Shown one piece after another: positions 1 to 12,900 of a DNA stretch of 64,000 nucleotides. Every line of letters begins with the position of its first letter. Positions within the stretch are counted from its first letter, which is position 1. The notes below the pieces were generated by a model. That model did no database searches, had not been told where the DNA came from, and worked only from the letters and a program-made list of their open reading frames with translations. This stretch comes from Pelecanus crispus (Eukaryota; Chordata; Aves; Pelecaniformes; Pelecanidae): contig NC_134653.1 of assembly GCF_030463565.1 (NCBI RefSeq), forward strand, positions 33,665,150-33,729,149, given 5' to 3'. The position numbers and the translations under genes were made by a program.

Positions 1-394
1 AACTGTCTGTCAGGAGCTGAGTGACAGGCCAGATGTACCACTGAGTTTTTTGGCAAGGCTCATCTCACACAGTCACCTAAAGCAAGGAGAGGCTAAGTAA
101 AAGGGCTCTGGACTAGAATCGCTGGAGCGCAAGGTCATGGCACAGAATTGGGGCTTTAAAAGTCACCACTGTACTCTCCAACACAGGCAAAGGCAGGAGC
201 AACACGGGCCAGGCTCCAGGCACCCTGGGAAGCCTTTAGGAGAGACATCACCGAAGTGACAGCAGCCAGAATTGATTTGTGGTGTAGTCCAGTCACATCA
301 AGTGGCAATAAAACCATAAGTGGCTTCAGGATAGCAAGCCCCATTTGCCCGAGATGAATGGTGGCTTTTAAAAAGATCACTAAATCCCATCAGT
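1..394. other. downstream flank of SCARB1, no gene seen
   Basis: I see no coding exon, RNA gene or recognisable repeat here. The stretch lies beyond the poly(A) signals of the minus-strand SCARB1 gene. The only open frame, on the minus strand over 156-380, has no family resemblance and no splice context, so it is left out. Confidence 0.5.
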
Positions 395-914
395 GCTACC
401 TATACAAACCTCATTTATTTTAAAGGCTCCTATTAAAGTGCCTTTTATTCCTAGCAACAGGCAGTTTTAAATTGCAAAATGGCTTCTCTGATCAGCCAGC
501 AACCATCTTCATTCCCACTGGCCCACTGGGAGAGAGCGGCTGTGGCAAACACTGGCCCCTTGGGGACAAGGATTTTTGAACACTGCGTTTCGGATGTCTG
601 GATGAGGTCTCCTGTGCCCCAGCGTGGGAGTGCTGGTGCAGCAGTACTGTCCCGTGGCTTTGCCGTGGTGTGCAGGGTCTCCGCTGAGTTGCCCAGGACG
701 ACTTCACTGTCTGGAGACCTCTGGGGATCCAAAGCAGGTCTTCCCCCCAGCAGGGATGTGTCCCAGCGGGAAGCGTGCCGGGGCCAGCAGCTCAGGCTTC
801 GGCATCGTCCTGGCTCAGCGTGCCAGCGTCGTGTAGGAGCGGTGTCGTCTCGGAGGAGGGGGGTGGTTTTCTCTGCATGGTGGGATGGCGCGGGCTCTTC
901 TCGGCGGCAGTTCT
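395..914 (-). CDS. SCARB1: SCARB1 last exon: SR-BII-type alternative C-terminus plus 3'UTR
   Basis: A strong minus-strand acceptor (long pyrimidine tract ending TTCAG at 920-915) opens an exon at 914. Read in the phase left by the exon ending at 6780, it gives 40 residues and stops at TGA 792-794. The human SR-BII tail, as I recall it, has 39 residues. Both tails are rich in Pro and Ser and carry a TPLL dileucine: here [14 protein letters not shown], in human PPSPYTPLLP. In mammals SR-BII arises by skipping the exon that encodes the SR-BI tail, and its dileucine drives endocytosis. When exon 12 (4270-4395) is included, this exon is only 3'UTR. The open frame on the opposite strand over 479-1078 is a shadow. 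The 3' end at about 395 is an estimate from the poly(A) signals. Homology is inferred from phase, length, composition and the shared motif. Confidence 0.75.
414..449 (-). promoter_or_regulatory. SCARB1: SCARB1 poly(A) signals (two AATAAA hexamers)
   Basis: Two minus-strand AATAAA hexamers lie at 444-449 and 414-419, about 340-380 bases beyond the alternative stop codon at 792-794. They are the first canonical signals downstream of the last SCARB1 exon. Cleavage would fall roughly at 395-430. The position is inferred, with no transcript evidence. Confidence 0.55.
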
Positions 915-3900
915 CTGAAGAGGAGAGGACAGCGGTTACAGCCACGCACTCGGCCGTGGCACTGTGGTCAGATCTTACAGTGCAGGTGTCACCACATCCC
1001 CACTCGGGACACATGTGCCCCAAACCTCTTGGACTTTCACGTGGCCAAGAACCCTTTTCTGAAGGCTTCCTAAATTGAGGATTTTTGCATCTCCTCCCCT
1101 AACAAAATGAAGTTATTTCCATTCCTGCCCACTGACACTTGTAACATCCCCAACGCCCGGCCTAAAGAGCTGTGTCACCAAGTGGAGGAGCTACAGGACA
1201 AAGTCAGCATGTTGCACAGCATCAGAGAAGATGAAAGGGAGATGGACAGGGTCTTCTCAGGGACACAACAGCTTGAAGACCCCCCGGCCCCAGCTGCAGT
1301 AGAGACACAGACAGCACCCGTCCCTAGTATAATGGCAAGTGCAACCTCTGGGGAAGGTGAAGGATGGAAGCTGGTGCCTTCTGGCACCAAGAGGAAGGCT
1401 CCTGCTCCACCTAAAGGCTTACAACTACAAAATAGGTTCACCACCCTCAAAGTTGACAGGAGCCAGATATGCTTTCAAGCAGATCACGTGGGCCCCCTGA
1501 CCCTAAATCATGCAACACCCCCAGGAGCAAGCAGCAAGTGACAGTAGTGGGTCAATCCCTGCTGGCTGGGGACAGAGGCACCCATCTGCCCACCTGACCA
1601 GTCATCTAGAGACATTTTCTGCTTGCTAGGGGCCTGGATCCAGGGTGTTGTGGAGGGACTGCAAGGCTTATCCAACCCTTTGACTATTACCCTCTGCTTC
1701 TTCTGTGTGGGCACCAATGATACCACCAGGGCCACCTGGGAAGTATCAAAAGTGACTACAGAGCTTAGGTGGGGGGAGACAGTCAGGGCAAAAAAGCTGG
1801 TTGATATTCAAGGATCACCTCCTCCGAGCTCAAGAGTGGTCCATCCCATCAAGCATCCCAAGTCAGGCAAAAATTCCAGCAGGCCTACACGGATGAACGT
1901 GGAGCTCCTGGGCAAACTCAGATGCAAAAAGGAAGCATACAGAAGGTGGAAGCAGGGACAGGTAACCTGGCAGGAATACAGAGGCACTCTCCCAGCATGC
2001 AGAGATGAAGTTATGAAAGCCAAAGCCCATCTGGAACTGAACCTGGACAGGGATGTCAGAGACAAGGAGAACAGCTTCTATGTGGCATGTGGGCCTGTTG
2101 CTGAATGAGGCAGGGGACCACAGAGACCAGGGGAAAGTCTAGAGCAAGGAAGACACACCCTTGGTAGAAAAGGATGAGAACAGAGAACACTTAAGCAACC
2201 TAGACATCCATAAATCCATGGACCCTGATGGCATGCACCCACGAGTGCTGAGGGAGCTGGTTAATATCACAGCAAGGCCACTCCCCATAATCTTTGAACA
2301 ATCCTGGCAACTGGGAGAGGTGCCCAAAGAGTGGAGGAAAGCAAACGTCACTCCTATCTTGAAGGAGTTCAAGAAGGAAGACCTGGGGAACTACAGGCCA
2401 GTCAGCCTCCCTTCAGTCCTTGGGAAGGTGCTGGAACAGCTAATCCTAGGAGCCATTTCCAGGCACATGAAGGACAAGAAAGTCATTAGGAGTAGTCAAC
2501 ATGGCTTCACAAGGGGAAATCATGCTTGACCAACCCAATAAACTTCTATGATGAAATGAATGGCTTGGCAGATGAGGGGAGAGCAGTGGATATTGTCTAC
2601 CTGGACTTCAATAAGGCTTTCAACACTGTCTCCCATAAGTGCCTTGTAGAGAAGCTATGGAGTATTGGCTGAATGAGCAGACAGTGAGGTGACTGAAAAC
2701 TGGCTGAACAGCTAGGCCCAGAAGGTCATGAGAAGTGGCATGAAATCTGGCTGGAGGCCAGTAACTAGCAGTGTACGCCAGGGGTCAATACTGGGTCCAA
2801 TCCTGTTTAACATCTTTATTAATGATCTGCATGTTTGCTGATGACACAAAACTGGGAGGGGTGGCTGATATACCAGAGGGTCATGCTGCTCCTCAGAGGG
2901 ACCGCAAGAGGCTGGAGAAATGGGCTGGCAGGAACCTCATGAAGTTCAACAAGAGGATGTGTAAAGTCTTGCACCTGGGGAAGCACAACCCCATGCACCA
3001 ACCAGTACATGCTAAGGGTCACCCAACTCTTAAGCAACTTAGCAGAAAAGGACCTGAGGGTCTTGGTGGACACAGAGTTGAACATGAGCAGGGAGTGTGC
3101 CCATATAGCAAAGGCAACTAACGGTATCCTGGGCTGCATTATGAGTGTTGCCAGCAGGTCAAGGGAGGTGATCCTTCCCCTCTATTCATCACTGGTGAGG
3201 CCACATATGGAGTACTGTGTCCAATTCTGGTCTTCCCAGGACAAGAGAGATGGAACTATTGGGAAAGGGTCCAGCAAAGGGCCACTAAAATGATTAAGGG
3301 ACTGGGACATCTCATATGTGAGCAAAGGCTAAGAGAGCTGGGACTGTTTAGCCTGGAGAAGAAAAGCCGCAGGGGGATCTTACCAATGTATACAAGTATC
3401 TGAAGGGAGGGTGTAAATACAGAGCCGGGCTCTTCTCAGTGGTGTCCAGGGAATAGGACAAGAGCCAACAGGCACAAACTTAAACACAAGGAGGTTCCAT
3501 CTGAACAATAGGAAACAGTTGTGTTTGGGGTTGTTTTTTTTTTTTTTTGCTTTTTGTTGTTGTTGTTTTTTGGTTTTTTACTGTGAAAACTGTAAAAACT
3601 GGAACAGGTTGCCCAAAGAGATTGGACAATCTCCATCCCTGGAGATATTAAGAGACATCTGGACATGGTCCTGGGCAACTGGCTATAGGTGACCCTGCTT
3701 GAGCAGGGCAGGGATGGACTAGATGACCTCCAGAGGTCCCTTCCAACCTCAATGATTCAGTGATTTTGTGATCCTGTAATACAAACACAGATATTTTCTA
3801 CAGCAGGAGTTCCCTCTTGAAAGCCTTTCCATTGAGGCTCCCTGCATGCAGGAGGGGAGTGACACCCACCAGTTGACTACCTCTGTTACCCCCCCCCATG

Positions 3901-6900
3901 AGTTTTTACCCATTTAAAAAACTTACCTCTGGATCTCAAACACTTGGAGCGGGGGAAAAAGGTGAGAAAAGTGTTTCCTCACAACAACCCTACCTTTCAC
4001 CCTGATCCCTGCTGATATTATTAGGGCTGCAGATCAAGTCCACCAGGAGAAACAACAAGAGCATGTGCCTGCAGCCTGGTTAAGTGAGAGTATTAAGACA
4101 TCTAAATTGCCCTGAATAAAGCCATGAGACAACATCATCATATCAGAGCTTGCCAGGAGGGTATGTTTGGTAGATGTGGACAGTAAACATTTCCATTTGA
4201 TTGGTTTTAAGCAAAGCTCAATCAAGTCAGGATGAGAAAAGTATGTTGTTACCTTGACTGGGTACCCACCTACAGTCTGGCTTCCCGCAACACCGTCCCC
4301 TTAACTGGAGGCAGCTTTTTGGCAGAGGTGGCCTGGTTGGCCTTATTACTGTCTGAGTTCTTTTTATTTCTACTCCAAAATAAAGAGCCTTTTTCCTAGA
4401 AGACAATCAGGCTAGTTTATGGTGCACTCGGACATGAATTCCACGAGGGTTCCAATTTTAGGAGGAGATTTTAAATCACTGTTTAACTAGAATCTAGTTA
4501 TTAATGAAGATTTCAAAATCTAGGTTAAACTAAGCCCTACTTAAGATTTTGGTCAGTGTCAAGCCAGTTTTAAAATGGTCTGGTTGCCTTTTAAATGCAC
4601 CACCACACAGGCTTTAGGCCACGTTAGCAGAGGAGAGCTACAACACTGTGTCTGGGCATGCTTTATGCCTGTACACATTTACACTTTTTTTTTTTTTTAA
4701 AAAAGAACTGCAGGTCCCACAGATGCATTTCAAACTGGCTCCACTAGACGCTAGACTAAGATTTAAGTGTTTCACAGTACCTCATCTGGACTGGGTTTAG
4801 AGCACACTGCTTCCTCCAGAAGCCAGAGGCACACAAGGTACTCCAGGAAGGAGCTGCGTTCGGGGAGACCTACATGCTGGCAGACACACAAGGTGCGGAC
4901 AATGCCCCTGCTCAGTGTCCCCTCTGACATCGCCTGTGACTTCAGGAGGGAGGACTGTGCATGATTAAGCAATCATCACTAGATCAGCAACACTTCAATC
5001 AAATGAGGAACACACCTTGGCTGCAAATTGCTGTCTTCCAGTTTATGAGCTCTTATCTATTCATTAGGCAGAGACTGTCACAGAGTTGTTGCACAGCTTC
5101 CTTAGAGATTTAAGAGGTCATTGAGGTTTTTTAATCACTTTCCAGGTAGTCAGGCATTTCCTGCAGCTGATTTTTAGTTCTAGCACTTCGTGACACTTTT
5201 GGCTGAGCACCCAAATACAGCTGGCTTAGGCCTGGGTTTGGGATATTTCACAAGCAGATATTCAGTTGACTTGAGTGAATTTAAAATCCAGCTTTTCTTC
5301 CTGACCCTTTCTGGCATGGTTAAGGCTCTTTGATACCGGGAATTAAAACTTGCACAAAGCAGGGTGAGGAAATGCCAGCTCAGGGCTGCATAAGGTCTTA
5401 GAAATAGCTGCCTGGCAAATACATTTTTCAGATATGCTGGTGCTATGCAGCAGAGTGAAGTCTGTTTGCCAGTGACCTCTTGCATTTGCTGAGGCAGAGT
5501 TCAGCAGACAAAGCCTGACCATCTCTGGAGCACAGTAAGGGTTTAACGCTGAGCCCTCGGCCCTAGCATCGCTCCCACCCTGCAGGGAAGTGCATGGAGG
5601 AACAAGGGGATTTGGGATCATGTGTTTAAGTCAATTAAGCAGTTGTAGGCTTGGTTAAAATCCAGTTACGTGATACTCTGAGAACCCTGGCACTATTTAA
5701 AGTGGGTTTGCACTTAGTGTTTCAGTAAGGGCAGTTACAGGAGTTTGAGCAAAAGCAGCCCCTCGCACGTGCTCTCCCCTTAGCCCGCTCTCATCCTAAG
5801 CATTGCTTTTTTATCCCCATAAGTAGCCTCTTCACTTCCGTAGCTTTAGAGCCAGCTCAAGCCATTTGATTGTAGTGCAAAACTAAATAAGCTTGCTTTG
5901 ATATAGGTTAGGCTAGGGAGCTAGATCTCTATTTCCAAGAGCTAAAGCTTTTAGAGAGCTTAGTGTTATCAGATGAATGTTTTGGAGCTGGAACCACAGA
6001 TCTCCGTGAAGTGTTTTAGTTGTTTTACACTCTGTCCTTACAGCTCAGATCAGGCTCGTGTGCCAGCCAGGCACCCTCACCGCCCACCCCATCATGGGCC
6101 AACTCCTACCCAGCTGCCAGCTCCCTACAGGCTTCAGAGGTCTTTGCTTCTCAGTAAGCCCAGATGCACAAAAGCCCTGAGGGTTTACCTTCCAGAGGGT
6201 TTAACTTCCAGAGCTATTTGAAGTAGTCTGCAGGGAAACAAGTGCGTTTCAGGGAAAGACAGGGTCCAGTCTGGGTTGAGAAGCAGCCACGGTGCCTGTG
6301 CCCCTTCTGCGAGAACACAGCGACTGCATTTCATTTGTGAACAAGCTGTGCTCAAGTAGCTACATCCCCTCGAGAAGGCTCTGTTCAGATTAAAAAACTG
6401 TTGGGACCCTGTAGAGATGCACAAATCTGTGCAATGGCACAGACCTGCTGCTTTCCACAGAGGGTGGGTTGATGAGCTAGGCTTGTTCCTTCATTAGCTG
6501 GATGAGCTGAGAAATGCCTCCTCCTACCAGAACCCACTTCCATCACTGTTGTGCACTGAGGTGGCCAGAAATGCTTTTATGTTATCTATTTGCAGCCCAA
6601 TTTCTAGATGGCTGAGGAAGTCCTGCTGCTATGTGCTGGCACCTGGCACCATTAGGACATGGTTCATGGCATCAGCCAATGTTTCCTCAGGAGTGTTAGA
6701 TTGTCAGCCCAATCTACATCATCTGATTAAGTCTGATTTGACTAACAGCATCTCCCATTAGGCATCGGCAAGTTCTTACCTGACTCGTGGCCATGAGTAC
6801 AGCTGCTGAGATAATAAGCAGGACACCCAGACCAAGGAAGATATACTGTATGTATTCCATCATGGACGGGATCAGCACCAGGTTGGTGTAAAACTGCTTT

Positions 6901-9900
6901 AGGACTGAGCCTTCAATGGATCCGCTCTGCTCAAAAAAAGCAAAGTTGTCAGTGGCATTTCCCTCTCACCCAGGGCTGAGAGACCAGCTGTGCAACTAAC
7001 TCCTCTCCCACCACCTCCCAGCACAGATTAGGCTATTTATGCAGGATTCAGTCAGGCTAGAAGCTTTTACTAAATAGCTGGAGTCAGCTGGACATGCACA
7101 CAGCTGGAGGCTGCACTCCTGGCCCACATTAGCATGGGGATGCTGGCAGCTCTGTTCTGGGCCCTATTTAACCCCACATCTAGGACAGAGCCAGAGGTTT
7201 ACCAAGTATAGTGCAGGGTTTGTTCAGCTCAGAGGGATTAACGACATAGCCAAGTATTGCAAAGCCTTCTGTTGGTGCTTAATTAGTCTGTCTGGCTTAA
7301 AGCTTTATCCAAAGCAGAGTTTCCCCAGCCCTGGGTGATGGGGAAGCAGTTTCCCTCCTCCCGCAGGAGAAGCTCTGCATAATCAGGTCGTGGAAGGCAG
7401 CTCACCTCTGCAAACCACAGCAGCGGCAGGACCACTGGCTTAATCTTCCCTGTTTGACTAGGCGGGGAAGGAAAAAAGAAAAAAAAGATAAATAAATACA
7501 GACTCAGATTTCTGGTTGATCAGGCTACAACCAGTGTCAAAATTCTTCCTAAAGGGACAGGTCTGATAGACTGATAGTGGCCAGGAAACCAGTGTAAGGA
7601 GGCAGCAATTCCTGCTGCTTCAGTGAGCTGCTCCCCCCTTGAGGGACCAGGTCCAACTTGGGCCTTTCATGCAAGAGCAGAGCTTACGCTTCCATTCGTG
7701 CTTAACTGCCTGACGACAGCAGTAAGTGCCATCCCAAATCTGGGCTCCAGGGACATGAGCTCAGTGAACGGGAATGCTAAAATTCATGCAGCTCCAAGAC
7801 GTCTCAGTCACCTGCATGGTACCAGAGGGTGGTGCAGCCAAGTTCACAGCATCGGGGTCTGTCTGCTGGTGTATTCACTAGAGCCAGTCAGAGCAGCAAG
7901 TGCACGCTCCTACCCTTGTGGGTTATTTAGCTTCTGGCACCACACAGCTCTTACAGAGCCCTTCTGTTTGCTTTCATAGAGCTGAAAGTGTCTTTTTGGA
8001 CACAGGCTTCAACTGTCAACTCCATAGGCAGAGCATGTTTTGCCTCTCCGTGTTGGATGCACCACCTTTTGAGCGGCAGCACAGTGCAGGGGAACCGCTC
8101 CTGTGCCTCACCAGGAGATGCAGTCCATTTATCAGCCGTCCGGTCAGGTGCAAGAATGCTTGCAGGAGCCAAGCAAACAGGCAGTGACACACTGCACTGC
8201 TAAAGGATGGCAGTTTGAGGTCACTGGAAGAGCTGACATCCCACCACCTGAGCCAGCTGGCTTCTGCAACAGTGACAACTGGTAATGGTAAAGCTACTTC
8301 ATCTTTGGGGAGAGTAAACTCTGCAGCGGCCCCAGCGTCGGCAGCACTCCCTGCTTGAGAAAGAGATGGCCATTTCTTCAATGTGACTACTTACATTATA
8401 CCAGACACCTGCTTTATGTACAGATTCAGCTGGAGCTTGATGGAGCAATTCATGGGGATGCCTGTCAGCTGCATAGGAAGAGATGAACCATTTCATCAGT
8501 ACAGCCAACATCTGTCTGGAGAGCTTTGCAGAAGAGCAACCCTTTCCCTTCCATCACAGCTGCTCTGGGTGCAACCTTCCAGAGCGATGGACTGGATCAT
8601 CTAGAGATCCACTGCAGTCACCACACACAAGACCAGGAGCGTGACTGGGGTTTCCACCAAAGCACAAGCATGGGTCAACCGGGCACTGGTCCCCAGGCCC
8701 TGGGGATGACTGCTCACGGAGGGACAGCACCATCCCCATGGCAGTTTGCAGTCTGTCCCCTTCACTTGAATGCTCACCAGCTAGCGAGCGTTGCACACAG
8801 CAGCCTCAGAAAGGAGCACCTGCCTTGGGGTGGTCTGAAGGCACAAAGCTAACCTGAACAGACATGGCTGCTGTAGAAGGCAGCAGCACGCATTCAGTGG
8901 GCAGAGAGCATGAACCAGGGAGGTGGTGGGTGACCTAGGGCTTGTGGGACTAAAGCTAGACAAGTTCAAATTACCAAGTAGCATATGCAACCTGTAAGCG
9001 ACTACCTAGGCAGGATGTTTTAATAGCAAATTCAGTGTTTTCCTCTTCAGTGTTCACCCTACCAGCAATGGGATGGAAAAGCACCAATGCGAAATACTCA
9101 TGCACACAAAGGACAAAACCTTTCTCATAACTAGGAACCAACAGCCACTGTCCAGCAACACCCTAAAGACCATGAAAACACCACTCTTCAAAGTTGGTCC
9201 TGTTGACACCCATTAAGGCATTGGGTTCTCATAAAAGTGTGTTGCAAAACTGCAGTGTTAAGGGCAGAGTTTTTGTTGGATTGCCCTGGATGCCCTCAGC
9301 AGGCTGCAGCTAGATAAGAATATAGTTAATCTACTGTAATCAGTAGATGTTTGATACTGTAATAAACTTAATCAGATTTCCATAACTGTGATAAGAGAAG
9401 CAGAGAGAACCCAACACCTAGATAAGAAGCACAGCTTACCTTACCTCAAGAGGGGGGATTGGTTTCTTGCTTGAGGAAACACCACTGAACGTTTGGAAGA
9501 TCTGACCAGATGCAACACAGGCCGTGGGTGGAAGATCCCAAAGTCCCATCCCCATCAGCAGCTGGGACAATGACGGCTTAGGACACCCCAGCTCATCACC
9601 ACTCGAGTGGCGACCTCACCCTTATGCTATAGATATGTACAAAGCATAATACTGCGACAGCCCAGTGCAGAAGCAGCCAGAGAAGAAAGTTGAGAGAGTA
9701 GCAGCAGCCAGACAAAAATTGTGGCGATAGCTTCAGCTACAGCATGGTCTTCAGACTTTGTCAGTCATGACAGTACACATTTGCAGATTTGGGGCACAAC
9801 CGGGCTGCTGCTAAGATATACCTCCTGGGGTTATAGACCTGAGTCAGTAGGATGAAATTGACTGTGCTTATCGAAACAATTATGCTTATAATTAGTTCTG

Positions 9901-12900
9901 CAGTTCTCTAGAAGACGGGCTAATTATTCACTTAGTTTATGGCTTTGACATTTTTACTTGCACATGTCCTTGCCAGTCTTTGCACTATGGAACCTGCCCA
10001 AATCAGTGCCACAAGAGCAGAGCGAAGCCACCACGCAGCCAGTGGCTTCCCCCCCCAGCACAAGGAGAGGACCCCCAGGCTCACTCACCGGGTGCACGTC
10101 GAGGAAGAGCGCATGCTGGTCCTTGCTGGGGTGAAGGCCTTCGACGGCATTCACCAGGGATGGGTCGGCATTGTAGAAGTGAGGATGGGAAATGAACATC
10201 GGTGCATCTGGATGAGAACAAAGACACCTTAAGCTCATCCAAACCCATCTGAGACTTTTTGCTGAGGTTTTTAAAGCCATTGCAGCACTTGTTCTGAACA
10301 GGCTTTTATACTTTTCTCCTCTCAATCAGAAAGTTCCTTCCCTTCTCTCCCTGCACCTTATTCCATTGCTCTGGGAGGGTTAAGACCCAGTATTTAAGCC
10401 ACCCTCTCCCCCCATGCACCACACAATGCTGTGGCAACTTGCTGTACCCAGACACGGGCTAGGACACTAAATCTGAATCCTCACTCCCGCGTGACCTGCA
10501 CTCAAGCATCCAAAGATAACATTTAATTTGGCAGTCACACGGCCTGCCTCATCCTACCCTCGCTCCCCCGCTGCTCCCCCCCCAGCCCAGGGGACATAAC
10601 ACTCTTATCCTTGGGCATTCCCACAAACACCAGGCTGTCGCAGGGCCATGGACCAAGGGGGCTTTGGGCACAAGGATTTTCCAGAACACCGTGCAGGCAG
10701 ACCCCGGCAGTACCTTTCAGCACTCTCCAGATAGCAGAGCCAATTTGCCAGACAGGCAAGCTCATATCACATCCCCTACACTTTAATAACCATAGAGCAG
10801 AGAGAGCCTGGGGAGGAAAGGACTTACTTAGCCTACAGGTACTGACGTTCTGGATGCCAGACTGCATGCAGGGGCAGAAGCCTTCATTGGGTGGATAGTC
10901 TGTGCCATTGGCAAAGAGAGTTTTCGGTGCTACAAAGCGATAGGTAGGCACACCCTTGAACTTCCCAGACTGCTCGTACACCAGTGTCATGGATCTGGAA
11001 GAGTTTCAGTGGAGAAGGACCAGGATTAGCCAACAGGTTCCCAGCCCAGAACCAGACTCTCATCTTCACTGGACAAGATGCGGTTGCAACAAGATGCGGT
11101 TGCAATGTAACTTAGACTTTGAGATCAAGATAAACAGAGCAGTGCTTTGGATGGGGAATGAGTATTTAAGCCATTTGCTTTCCACATTTTAAGCACAGAT
11201 AAAGGGCTGGTCAGGACCAGTTATGGAGAGAAGCCACAGGCTTATAATCCTGTTTGCAGTATCCAGATGAGATTTGTTTAAAGGCATGTAGTAATCCCCA
11301 GGGCTGTTCTCCAAGAGATAATAGCCTCTTTGTGAAAGCAAAGAGAGAGCACTTCTACCTTGGAGCCACAGGGGATGACACCGGCATATAGGCTATCAGG
11401 GGAGTGGAAAATTTTACTACATTATGCAGCAAGATTTTTTTCTTGATACAACAGGCTCATGACATTATGCTGCATTATTGCTACCAGCTGGCCAGGATAG
11501 ATGTGAGTTTCCAGGAAGGAAAGTTTGCTCCCTTCATACTCGAGTGAGGGTTGCAGGGATGCAGACAGCCTGGGCAGGCCAAAGGGATGCTTATGCCTCC
11601 AGCTGCCTTCTGACACACAAGGATAGGGGATTCAGGGCATGTTCAGCCATTAAGTGCATGCCTCTTGGCTGCGCTCACCTTCCAGCAAGGAGGCAGAGGC
11701 TGCTGCCGCACATCAGCAGGATAAAGCCTTGCCTGCCTTGCAGGGACATCCAGGTAGTTGCAGCTCAGCATCAGCTGCCCTAATGTGCAAACAGCATAGG
11801 AGGTGAGCCCTGCATGCCCTGCAGCAAGGCAGATATGCTCTTAGTCTATCAACTGATGTTTGTGACTCCTTGCTACCTATCCAGGCTGGCAGAGAGGCAC
11901 AGATAAAGATCTGGGGAGAAGAGACAGCACTGCTTGGTGAAGAGGCAGAGCCACTTCCTCCACAGCACTGACCTGCAGGAACCTCCTGCGCTAACAAGAG
12001 ACCAAGCTTGGTTTCCTCACTTTACTTAACGCCTTCCCTGGAGACATGCTCCGTTCCCTAGATTTCTGTAGTTTTACAGAAACAGGTTTGTGTATTTAAA
12101 CTTTGATTACTGGTAAACTTCCCTGTAAGCCCTTGGCTCCCAGTCATTTTGGTATTTGCTGATGTCCCTTGTATAGAGGAATTCCCGCACTAATACTTGG
12201 CTCAGCTGACTTTGCTTGTTCCGCTGAAGAGGTCATCGTGCTCTATTCAGCATGAGCATTTGCTTGTTTTGCAGCACTATCTACAAAGCTGGAATTAGCA
12301 TTATCTGCCTCAAGCTGGGGACAGGGTTTTGTGCCACGCCTGCCTCCTGGCCTCCTCTCCTTCCAGCCTCACAGAGTTTCCACACAGGCAGTCTCTGCAG
12401 CGTACTTTAACCCCTGTGTGGTCAGCCAAGGTCAGGGTGTCTTATACAGGACAGATGTGCACAGCAGTGCATGAAGTAGGCAGCAAAAAAAGTGAAGCAG
12501 CCTGGAAGTGGTGGCACAAGCCCCGACAACATCACTTCTGTAAGCATTTCGTCAGCTCAAATAGTTCTGCAAATGCTTCTAGCAGCGTTTCCTTATGACG
12601 ACTCTTACTTCTCCCTCTCTCCTCCCACATCTTATCTAGACTTGTTATTTTCTACTGATTCAACATGGGCAAGTTAGACTTTTCCAGTGATCTGGAAGGT
12701 ATTTATGAATACCACAAGATGCTGCTAATTAGACGACTACACTGTTTGCAAAGCTCAGACACTGCAACACTGAACTGCAGCTGAACTTTAACTACAGAAA
12801 CTAGTCATGAGCCCTCTGCGTCACTGCACAGGTACTCTGTGTGCACAGGACGAGCATTGCATCTCCTGCCACCTGCACAGGGACAAGCTGGCAGCTGTGG

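Noticed and set aside
479-1078. 199-codon plus-strand frame
   Set aside because: It lies antisense to the last SCARB1 exon, has no family resemblance, and its openness follows from local GC content.
4772-4972. Candidate SCARB1 terminal exon
   Set aside because: A possible acceptor exists, but the encoded residues match neither SR-BI nor SR-BII tails, and better exons were found at 4270-4395 and 792-914.
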